The notes beneath the pieces were generated by a model. It saw only the letters and a program-made list of their open reading frames with translations, was not told where the DNA came from and ran no database searches. The position numbers and the translations under genes are program-made. Below are positions 53,906-64,000 of a stretch of DNA of 64,000 nucleotides, piece after piece; position 1 is the stretch's first letter, and each line of letters opens with the position of its first letter. Source of the stretch: Thamnaconus septentrionalis. Its lineage: Eukaryota > Chordata > Actinopteri > Tetraodontiformes > Monacanthidae. The stretch is taken from the NCBI GenBank assembly GCA_009823395.1, contig CM020519.1:2870001-2934000 (forward strand), given 5' to 3'.

Positions 53906-56065
53906 TCGAAAAAACGATGACAAAAAGGTTTGTCGAAACTGATGGAAAACAAACCAATTCCTATTTTCAAAGGAGCCACTGAGCTGCAGCCTGGCATCGT
54001 ACTGATTCAGAGAGAGAAAAAGTCCTCAGCAGCCAAACGCAGTCACAGCGCCCCCTCCCCACCACCTCACAACACACACACATACACACACACACACGCA
54101 CACACACTTCACTGTCTCCTGCCATGCACGGCACTTTTACATAAGAGATTATGTAACGCGAACAAAGAAGCAGTGTGAACGCCTTCGAGAATGTAAATAA
54201 AGTTTCTTTGATTTGGATTTGGAAAAAGGAAGATTTATAAATAAAAAAACAGCGAAACTGAGCTCTGATGGCTTTTTTGTTAGGCGAGTGGAGGAGGAGG
54301 AGGTTTGTGAAATAACAGTGGAAGCAAACAATCAGAGCGAAAACTTCCACGTAGCTCCAGATGCAATTAAAATAGAATACCCACTTGCACTAGTTAGCGG
54401 TTGTGTTGCGGAGTGTTCACTGACTGGAGCGGCTGGCGACAACATCGGCGCTAAAGAGGATCAGCGTTAACCGTCAGCAGTTTGAAGCTTTAATTAAGCC
54501 AACGAGTGCGTCTCCCGACGGGCCCGGCTCATCAAAGTCTAATGATTTGACCTTATCAGCGGGCGACTCGCGGACGACGCCGGGGCAGAGCGCTCATCTT
54601 CCTGCTGACGAGTCGGTGGTTAATAGTGGCAGGCGAGCCGTTTGGCGTTCAGGTTGTCGCTCGGAAGTCGTTTTTTTGGAGCCGCCATGTAAAACAATCA
54701 GGAGCCGTGAAACGTCCTCGCTAATTGGAACCTCCTTCATCCAGGGAGTTGAAGCTGCTGTTTGTGAACGCAGCTCAGAAGTCGTTTGTAGATTTGTTCA
54801 TTTGTAGAAAGATCACATGAATCATCTCCTGTTGTGTGTGTGTGTGCGTGTGTGTCTGTGTGTTTATTATTATTTGGCGAGGGCACATTTCTCACTTTTG
54901 GGACGGCCGCACTCGATGGCAAGGATAATTTGCTGTCACCTCTTTTTGCTCCGTTGGGTCCCGACTAATAAATCTCACGTTCATTATGGGAATTAAACTA
55001 AGTGCTTTGTGGCGGCGGCGGCGGCATCCAAGTCGCACTGCTTCCTGTTGGTGAACAGCATTTTGTTAAATGGACGCGAGCAAAAACTACCATCACATTA
55101 GGAGGTCAAATTTAGCAATTTTGACTGTTTGGAAGCAATGATCTTAATGACTATGGGAGAGCGCCAGAGTGAATTACTTATTACTTGTTATTTGCTTTTT
55201 TGTCATTTTAATTTGGAGCTACGGGAGAATTAACAGCAAATATGACAAGAGATTGATTTTTTAGAAGAATAACCAATGACATAGGTAAATAAATAATGTC
55301 AGAAACCTGCACCTATAATATATTACAGCCTTGTTATTGTTCTCGTCAAAGGTTATTGGATCCATCACAAAGTCTGTAGCAGAGCAGCACGACACTCCCA
55401 GGTGACAATCCAGGATCGATTTCACCGCACACGGCACCTCTTTAATCCCTGACAGTGATGTTTGTTTGTTTGCTTGTTTGCTTGCTTGGCAGTGTTGACA
55501 CACCTCGCGAGCGGGAGAATGCAGCCATGAGTTAGCCGCAGGTTTAAAGGTTGTTATGGATATAAATCTGAAACAAAAATTGACTTTTAGCATCAGAAAA
55601 AACCCCAAAACACGTCCACATGCACTCACATTGAAAGGCTAAAAGCAAGGAGCTAAAGCTAAATGCTGCCATATTCACAGACAAGGAAGGGAGAGAAAAG
55701 TGAATGAGCGGTGCAACAAGTGAGCGAGAGCGAAGCAGCAGCAGCGGCGGCAGAAGGGAAGTGAGTGGGCGAGCGAGTGGGCGAGCGAGCACAGAGCACA
55801 GCGAGCGCATCTTCGGCGCCGCTGCTGCAAGTCGTCTCCCACCGAGTTCACACCCGGGGAGCCCTGTGGCGGCAGCGGGGGAGAGTGGGGTGGGGGGCAG
55901 GGAGGTGGTGGGGGTGGGAGTGGCACGCTTTGTTGAGGCGGCACCACATGCTGCACTGCTGCGCCGCTGCTGAGCTTCCTACAGCGGCGCAGCAGCACTG
56001 ACGGCAGCAAGAATTCAGCATCTTCACTCACTGGGACGGTCGCACATTGTGATAGAGTAATAATA

Positions 56066-56288
56066 GTGATGGTGATGATGACTGTGATGATGATGATCGT
56101 GAAGATGATGATAGTGATGATGATGATGATGAAGGTGATGAAGGTGATGATGATGATGATGATGATGAGGATGATGACTGTGATGATGATGATGGTGAAG
56201 ATGATGATAGTGATGATGATGATGAAGGTGATGAAGGTGATGATGAAGGTGATGATGGTGATGAGGATGATGAGGATGATGATGATGG
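56066..56288. repeat. Imperfect GATGAT minisatellite, 220 bp
   Basis: GATGATGAT with GTGATG and AAGGTG variants. All six frames are open (poly Met, His or Ser), which is an artefact of the unit. Confidence 0.93.
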
Positions 56289-56514
56289 CACATTTAAGAG
56301 GCTGCACCAATGGTGCACAAAGATCAAATCAGCTCAAATAAGCAAACAAGCGTTCATATTTGCATCATTTTGGCTAAAAAGAAAAAAGGAAAAAGGAAGA
56401 AAAAAAAAACCCCGCCACTGAGGAATCTGCTTTTCACTGGTAAATCAGCGACCTGCACACCGCAGCTCAGCGATGTCGGAGCCTCCAGTGTTGGAGGACA
56501 AGAGGTCTGTTGCT

Positions 56515-56516
<2 letters not shown>

Positions 56517-56561
<45 letters not shown>
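56517..56561. repeat. (AC)n microsatellite
   Basis: 45-bp perfect tract. Confidence 0.95.
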
Positions 56562-56566
<5 letters not shown>

Positions 56567-58141
56567 GCTGCAGCATTAGCATAGTGGGAGAGGTGAAACA
56601 AACAAACCTCGTCATATAGCAGCTGCACAACAGAGTCGCTACGTGGAATCAAGTCTGTAATTGTGCTACAGCAGCGAGTACGGAGGTGGAGCGGCGGCAG
56701 AGCAGCTCCATTGTGTCGTAGAGAAACAACACGAATGGCAACGGCGACAAGGTCGAAACAGGCGTGTTTCTATGATAGTGTTGTCGTCAGTTCCTGGATG
56801 CCAACTAATTGCGACACTGCGCGGCTGGATCAATGGAAAAGCGCTTCTGTTCTCAAGAAAATATTGAAAATTTCCTGCAGAAAGAAGCACATTGCTATTC
56901 ACATGCTATTCTTAAGTGGATGTGTAATTTTAGAGATGGAATCTGAGACATTTAATCTGCCACATAATATGGAGAAGGCGTTAAAAATGAATGAGGAGGG
57001 GATTGTGTCAACGTACATTCTATTTCAAAAAACTGGTAGAATTTATTTTGTGCGTCTGCCTTGGGAGGAGCGCAGAGAAAATATTGGAACAGGTTGATGA
57101 TTGGACGGACGGACCTCTGGTCTAGCATACACTCACAGCCGACCAATCAGAGCTTGTCCTTCCACTGTAGCCAGACAGCAACTACTGCAGTCTTTCTACT
57201 GGAGGGGACGTGAGTCACACGACCAGCCCAGCCCGGCCCAGCGTGCAGTGCTGGGGTGTGCAGGAAAACTCGTGCCAAAGCCGGACTGAGTGACGAGACA
57301 GTGAAGGCATCTCATCATGTTTGTTCCTTGCAGCTCTGGTCGAATTGTCACACGTGACCCAACCAAGCAGAAAAAAAAGCACCAGACGGGATCCCAGCAA
57401 CATGGCTGCGCAAAATGTTCAATCAGCTGCACTGAAAGAGGTGCAGAGTCGCTGCTTGATTGATCCACAATGTTCTCCAGACGACTGAGCAAACTTGTTT
57501 TTTTTTTCCTTTTGAAGTTGTACTGTCAACCGTGAAGCAGGAGGACAAGAAAGGGGGAGAAAAAAAACGAGGCTCGTGTCCTTTTATGAGCTGAAACGTG
57601 CCCGTCAAGGTTCATCTCGTGGAAGGCTCCTGCGTTTGTTCCACCCAGCGGAGAACTCAGCGTGGGCGGCCGTCACGTTCTCCCACCTCAGAGACGAGGA
57701 CGTAGAAGAAAAAAATAACACATTCACCGACGTTCTGCACTGAATGGGTGACTCTTTTTGTCTCTTCCTCTCCTTCTTCTCCTTATTCTTCTTCTTCTTC
57801 CTCTTCTTCTTCTTCTGCTTCTCCTTCGTATCTCATTTGAGTACGTGTGCCCTTCTGGCCCTGCGCTGGAAATAAACCCAAGCTCATGATTTTAACATGA
57901 GCAGAGAGAGAGAGAGAGAGAGACGGAGGAGTAGGAGGAGGAGAAAGGGCTCTACCACGGTGGCTCCAGAGACTCTCTGCACGTGTGCGACTGTGTGGAA
58001 GGCACTTGGTGTTTCTACAGACTGAGTGACAGCTGCAGCCGAGGTCACGGCCAGAGGAACTCAGGCAATCCCACCGTGTGGCCAGCGGGGGGAAACTCTG
58101 CCGCTATGCACCGCGGCCACCGGGGTCCTTTTCATTTACTG

Positions 58142-58145
<4 letters not shown>

Positions 58146-58182
<37 letters not shown>
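58146..58182. repeat. (AC)n microsatellite
   Basis: 37-bp perfect tract. Confidence 0.95.
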
Positions 58183-58185
<3 letters not shown>

Positions 58186-60739
58186 CGCAGACAAAGCTAA
58201 TGAGAACAAACGGCGCTGTGGCCCGAGGCTGGCAGTGCAGAGCCGCTGTAGGATGACGAAGGTACGCCGGGTTTGTTTAGGTGTGTTCTTGCATCATAAT
58301 GTTGATGTATTACAGCCATTTAAGAAAAAAACATGTTTTCCCCTCCCTCGCCCTTCCTCTAATTCTGCCCCAGAGGGCGACTTGAAAGAGGACCATTGTG
58401 TACGTTGATGGTGTGTGAAGGAATAGCTCAAGTCGTTCCCGGTAACGCTACACAAAGACGGGGAGAAAGTGCAAAGTAACCACACAACTGGAGCAGCAAC
58501 AACACAATCGTGTCTATTTCCTCAGACCATCCCTCCATCCGTCCATCCATCCATCCATCCATCCACCTCCTGTCATCGCATATACTGCAGCCAGGGCCGC
58601 AAGAGGGCGGAGTCTATGCCAGCTTTCTACTGACTACAATCAAAATGTTCACTTTTCTTCTATTGTATTCTATAAAAAGGCAATGTTTTACCTCAGATTG
58701 ATTTTCAGATTTATTTAGTTTTCATCAGTTAATTTAACACAGTTTTGTGTCAGTTAATCAAAAGTAAGTATCAATCTAAATTTAACTAAAATTAATCTAA
58801 ATTTAACTATAATTAATCAGTTCATTCATCACAACAGTACAGTTAAGGCATTTTTAAAATAAGGTTCTACTAACTGACCTGCGTCCTTCACATAATGAGG
58901 TCACCAGTCCCTTTTTTTCTCCCCTCCTTTGTAACCAGCTCCTGGCTTTTCTTTCTGCCTCTGCGCTAATTACGGTAGTCGTTCCCTTTGGCGGATCGAC
59001 TCCGGTGAGGGTCCTCCTTCATCTCATCTCCCCGTCCAACGAGACTGTTGTCTGTAATTAAGCCTGGGCACGTGCCGGGTCGTGGGGCCGCACACATTCA
59101 CCTGCCGGGATCAATCAGAGCGGCGTAAATAAGCACCAACTGTGCGAGCGTGTGGTTCGTCCCCTTGCGGTCCTATAGTTGAAGCCCTTTATGGCTGAAT
59201 TGAGGGTTCAGAAATTATTTTTACGATGATCAAACAGGACGTTTGACAGCCAAACACGTCATTCATCAAAACGTGTTTTTTTCTCTCTCGGTTTGTGTTT
59301 GAGCTCGAGGACGAGGCTGAGGATGCTGTTTAAGATCCCACTATCAACTGTGTGGCGGTTAGCGTCGGGCTAACTGAGACCTTGTCAAGGTGGGACGCAC
59401 AAACAAAGTCAAAACTCCCCGGTTTAGAGAGACCCCATGCGATGCATGGAGGCGCGACAACGAAGCCTGCGCAAGTGGAAAATTGTCTTTGTTCTAAAAG
59501 ATGAACGGAAGCAAAAGGAAGGCAGCTCAGTGGGGAACCCCCGGTAACTCACACCAGACCCGGCTAAGACTAAAGCGTGAGACTGAGGTAAATAAACGGG
59601 AAGATTCTGTGATGTGAACGACAGTTCCAGAGGAAGGCGGCGCCGTCTCCTCTGTCGTTTCAGCTCCACTTGCTGAAATGAATGTTTGTTTCTGTTAAGG
59701 TGAGTCATGAAGCCTCAGCAGCGTCGACGCTGAGGAGTAACCCCTGACCTCCGTCTGGAGGCCTTCGTCCGGACGGTCGAAAACAGCCGCCATCCGTTTG
59801 ACCCCTTTAACCAACCGCACGTCTTATTGCAAAGTCGCCCGGAGGACGGTGACGGAACTGCCCCTCCTGAGCAGTTTGGAGGGGGAGGGAAGTGATGTTC
59901 AACAGCAAAAATCCATACAGCGATGACTCACTTATGCTCAGCTGGGAGAAGAAAACTAGTTTTCCATCCATTCGCTGTGATATTTAGACTTCAAGGCCGG
60001 AGCAGCTCTACTTAGTTCTACACAGTTACTCTTTCTTTATTTCCCTCGCCTTCTCTCCGACGGTGCCGCCTGCTGTTGGCTTGAGCCGCTTCATCCATTT
60101 CATCTCAGCGCCCGATCCGTCTTCCTGTCAATTTGTGGCCCCCTCGCACACCCTAAATATTCTGTGCACAAATCGCTGGAACGTTTTTTTCTTGAGCCTA
60201 ATTCAATCGTGGAACTGGATGCATTATTAATGGAACCTTAATACCTGCAGTGCAGGTCATTTTTTTCTTATGGTGCTGCGTGCACACTTGTTGGGCTGTC
60301 GGCAGCTCACAGTGAGGCAGCGTTAGCATCCCAGTGCGTGTTTGGCTTTTTCATGTTCCCAGAGATATTTCTGGACTGTTTTGCATCCCTGCATATATTT
60401 TCTTCACCGTGTCATCTGCCTGAATACTTATCTTTTCCTCTCTCTCTCACATCCCAGAGCAGGAACGGACAAAATGCTTCAAAGCACCATCTGGGGACTG
60501 GATTCAGCTTCGTTGGCTGGTTTTGGTTTTACATTTTGTATCTGAGGGGGTAAAAAAAAAAGACTGACTAGTCCTTTGGAAAGTCTGAGTTCCAAACTGT
60601 GTTTTTGATTGGTTCTTCATGCTTCCCTCCACCTACAGTCAGAAATTTGGATTTGGACATCTGCCAAGTCACTTTATTATGATTATTGTTATGCAACCAT
60701 ATGATTCATTCTGCTACATCCTGACTTCATTAGACGCTA

Positions 60740-60748
<9 letters not shown>

Positions 60749-60770
<22 letters not shown>

Positions 60771-60771
60771 G
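60749..60771. repeat. Poly(T) tract
   Basis: 23 T residues, possibly the inverted tail of an unrecognised retroposed fragment. Confidence 0.9.
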
Positions 60772-61421
60772 ATTACGAGCACAAAGTTTCAGAATCCGTC
60801 ACAGTGTAGCGAGCGGCGGCGTGCCATTTAATTTTTCGATGCACACTAATAGAGGGAAAACCGTTAAAAATCATCGTAATTGAAGTGAACGGCCCAATGG
60901 CTTTGGCTGGTGATGCAGTTTTTTCCCAGCTGGGAAAAATGTTAATTTGTTTTTTTCCTCCAAGCGTGTAACTAAAGTCATACATTTCCCAGGGGACCAT
61001 TGTGTGAAGACGGACTGTCATGTATGATAAGAGACACGGCTGAGTGGAGGCCAAAGACAGTTTAGGGATAAAAAAAAAATCTTGAGGATTTCCTGAGAGA
61101 CCTGGGAGAGTCATGATATATTTCCTGACATATGACGAGAAATCGAGTTAACAAATACAGGCCAATAGAAAACCAGATAAAAGGGATAAAAAAATATGTA
61201 AATTATTTGTTTGTTTGGTTGCACATCCCCTCCTGTCTTTCTCAGATACCTTCTACATGGATGGTACTGCTGTTATATTATTATGATTTTTTCATATACA
61301 GTCTATACAGCATGTAAACTGTAACAGCGGCAATGTTGGCGTGGGCGGATGGCGGCGGAGGGTTTGCCGGGGGGGCGGAAAACAGCAGCAATCACGTCAA
61401 CATCTCCAGGAGATCATCAAT

Positions 61422-61424
<3 letters not shown>

Positions 61425-61500
<76 letters not shown>

Positions 61501-61510
61501 ACAACAACAA
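61425..61510. repeat. (AC)n followed by (AAC)n
   Basis: About 70 bp of CA then several AAC units. Confidence 0.95.
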
Positions 61511-61684
61511 TGGCTGCTGGAGTAGTTGGGAGGGAGGGGTCGGGGGGATTCCAATCATAACACAGCAGCGGCGGAGCTGCGTGGAGGCCACAGGTCGCCG
61601 CAGTGGCAGAGCCTGGAGCAAGAAGCAGCCACACAACAACACAATTCAACTCAGAAAAACATACCTTGTACCCAAGAGCCCCCC

Positions 61685-61945
61685 CTATGAAAGAAGATCA
61701 TGGCCACAAGAAGAGAAAAAAGATATTACAGGAAGGAGATTTTTATTTAGGTTTTCATTTTGAGTTTTAAGTTTCGTGAAAAACATTTTGACTTACTTCA
61801 CATTGACGTTAATTGCAATATGTGTATTGACGAAATTCCATCTTTTTTACGTCAACTTTATTCTCAAATTGGAAACTTGGGGTAAAAAAAAAAAATTCTA
61901 GCTTAATTTTTTTCTCTTCTTGTGGCCCTAATCCTCTTCTGTGCA
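61685..61945. mobile_element. Palindromic AT-rich MITE family 2, copy 3
   Basis: CTATGAAAGAAGATCATGGC, then CACAAGAAGAGAAA at the left; TCTTCTTGTGGCCCTAATCC, then TCTTCTG at the right. Same interior vocabulary as copies 1 and 2 (ACTTTATTCTCAAATT, TTTCGTGAAAAACATTTTG). Confidence 0.8.
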
Positions 61946-62058
61946 GCCCTGAGGTCGATCCAGGGCGGAGGGATCCAGTGGTCCACATGACAATTTCAGT
62001 ACTGAAACGTGAAACAACTGGCACCAAAAAAACCAACATTGGCGCAGGCGTCCAATTT

Positions 62059-62094
<36 letters not shown>

Positions 62095-63057
62095 CTTTTT
62101 ACGCTTTGTCCTCACCTGAGCAGGACATCTGCTCTCGCTCCGTAATGATGACTTTCAATTAAGGGCCGTCATCAGGGAGCAGCACAAACCAAACATAACA
62201 AACACACAAAAAAATGCATAAAGCAGATGCCGTCCTAATTTCCTAGTTTGCATGCGATGAAACTCTGGAATGAGTTCTAAACGCACGTAAACTTTCATCC
62301 CTGCGGCTCTTCGGGGAGATCCATGGGACCGTGGCGTGAAATCCATCCGACTGGATGGCGGTGAAGTCGAGCTTTGTGACATTATTTCCTGGAGAATCGG
62401 TGTTTGAGTTTGCAGCTCTGAGACAATATTTGCAGTCGCAGTGCATCATCAGCCTCTAAGAAACTCTTTTGCTCAGTCGAGTGAGCAGCGGCGGCGGCGG
62501 CGCTTTTTAAGCCTGAGAGATTTTTATTATTTTCAACTGGTGTGTTTGGTTCGGGAGCCTGGTTTACAGCCGAGACTCGCTGCCTTATCACAGTGACTGA
62601 GACTCTCTCCTCTATTTTTGTGTACGGTTCTGCTGAGTGCCTCCATTCAGACAATGCAGCTGCCGCTGCTACTCTGAGCACTCGGCTGTTATGGATTATG
62701 GAAAAGGCTCCACTTTTTTGGGCTGTGCTGTGTACGGCCCAATGCACCCCACTCTCATAAAAGGTGATGAGCAGCATAAAAAAAACGCCGCTTTTTAATT
62801 GCAATTTTCCATTTCCTTTTCATTTTAATTTCTCTTTCTTTTACGAGGTACGAGGTCTTTCATCTGTTTCAAAGTGTGAATTAACTGAGCCGCATTGTCT
62901 TCAGCTTGGATCCATTCAACAGTATTTATCTTTTCACCCCCTCCCCCCGCCACCCCTATTCTAGCTCCCCCAAACAAAAGAATGGATTACAGTTTGTTCC
63001 CCATAACTGCTGTGTTATTGGACACAAATGTAATTTCCCCAGAGAAGAATAGAAGGC

Positions 63058-63088
<31 letters not shown>

Positions 63089-63169
63089 ACTGCAAGAGGG
63101 TGCTCACAGGTGCAAGAGTTGACCCCCCTCACCCCCACACACACCAACCGTCCCTCCACACACAAACGA

Positions 63170-63370
63170 TTCCCTCCTATGCCATTGATTTCCTATTAAT
63201 GCTCTTTTAATGTAGTAGACCCATGAAATATCCCGAGTGCCCCTAATTAACAAGGCTGCAAGAGAAGTTTGCATCCTGTGCCTGAGTCTCATGCAGACTA
63301 ATGAAACGATCAAAGCCTCGTATCAAGTCTAATTCATCCAACGTGTCAAATTATCAGCCAAACTAAACCC
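63170..63370. promoter_or_regulatory. Candidate conserved non-coding element
   Basis: A repeat-free stretch rich in homeodomain-like and TCF-like motifs (CTATTAATGC, CTAATTAAC, GATCAAAGCC, CTAATTCATCC), with balanced base composition and no coding signal. It resembles deeply conserved enhancers near developmental genes. Conservation itself cannot be judged from one sequence. Confidence 0.25.
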
Positions 63371-64000
63371 AAAAGCGTAGCCGAGCAGAGATGCGCCAGC
63401 TGCTGCTGCTGCTGCTGCATCATTATCACAAGACCAAAAAAACCAGAACCGACTCACCTGCTGCCAGATCTGTGACGCTGAACCGCAGGGATTTATTTTT
63501 TATTTTTTTGAAAGGTGTTGGAAGAAAAACAGAACTTTGTGTTATAAATTTTGACTGGCACGTTTGATTGCTGGCTGAGTCATAATCCTGCTTCTCTGAG
63601 AGCACATCTATATAAAAACTGTAGCTGCATCTTTGGGCAAAGTGTTAGCCTTCTGGAGCCTCTGCAAATATGTGTATGTGCTGCATTATTTGCGGAGGAG
63701 AATCTACTTCAGGGGGGAAGCAGCTGTGTGGTCCGTCTCTGACGCAGCGTGCTCCCCTCAACACCACTGAGCTTAACGCAGGGTTTATTACATTAGAGTA
63801 CAAAACAAAGTGGTACAGCGTCTCTTAACTTTTCATGCGTTTGTCTCATGGAAGAAAGTCGAAAGGAAAACAAAAGAAATCTTTTCTTGTTTTAGAGAAA
63901 AGTCTTCTGAAAATTTGCTATTTTTACATGCAATGTTGTCATTTCTCAATGATTTCTCGATGAGCTTAAAGACACACCAGAGCGTGGAGGTGAAGGGACA

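Larger units (their letters stand above)
38031..64000. other. Intergenic, gene-poor region
   Basis: AT-rich unique DNA (38040-39060), then mixed unique sequence with SINE, LINE, hAT and microsatellite insertions. No spliced or intact gene was recognised. The open frames over 100 codons are repeat-driven or lack codon bias. Confidence 0.5.

Noticed and set aside
53555..53997. 121- and 137-codon frames that look like conserved proteins
   Set aside because: They lie in the common fish SINE-like repeat, whose translations recur widely and are not genes.
55675..56341. Frames of up to 211 codons rich in Ile/Thr, His, Ser or Met
   Set aside because: All arise from the imperfect GATGAT minisatellite.

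Overview
The window is nuclear DNA from a ray-finned (teleost) fish, probably a percomorph-like one. It has spliced vertebrate genes with GT/AG introns, some only about 90-130 bp long. It also has very dense CA, GA and GAA microsatellites, fish-type SINE and LINE tails, and several miniature DNA-transposon families. No prokaryotic, organellar or viral gene was recognised. Most long open frames are microsatellite translations and are left out.

Genes occupy the left third. (1) Minus strand, about 5.97-7.8 kb: the 5' end of a frizzled-3 gene, with a CpG-rich promoter and non-coding exon near 7.6-7.8 kb and the first coding exon at 5967-6167. The remaining exons lie off the left edge or were not found. 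(2) Plus strand, 9.18-13.06 kb: fbxo16, an F-box protein whose exons match the vertebrate family up to about 11.1 kb. It has an expanded CAG/glutamine tract at a splice acceptor and two probable extra 3' exons. fzd3 and fbxo16 are head to head, as on human 8p21. (3) Minus strand, 15.14-19.35 kb: a complete CYRI (FAM49/DUF1394) gene, closest to cyria. All coding exons join in phase to give 323 residues. There are two alternative first coding exons, one like mammalian CYRIA and one like CYRIB. One internal exon carries an apparent one-base insertion. fbxo16 and the CYRI gene converge, with poly(A) signals about 100 bp apart. A CpG-rich block with a strong minus-strand donor at 37.70 kb is a candidate 5' non-coding exon and promoter for the CYRI gene.

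From 20 to 64 kb I recognise no further protein-coding gene with confidence. The interval holds microsatellites, a TA-flanked MITE family (TIR GCTGCGTTTCCATGAC, eight copies across the window), a palindromic AT-rich MITE family (three copies), Tc1-like and hAT-like remnants, a tRNA-derived SINE, a SINE-like dispersed repeat and a LINE fragment. It also has AT-moderate, homeodomain-motif-rich patches that could be conserved regulatory elements of a gene desert.

The three genes share themes of cell-surface signalling and actin control (Frizzled-3, CYRI) and protein turnover (FBXO16). There is no sign that they form one pathway; their proximity is best read as synteny. The most notable observation is the CYRI exon architecture: a mutually exclusive, lipid-anchored N-terminus, and an exon bracketed by complementary (UG)n and (CA)n tracts.
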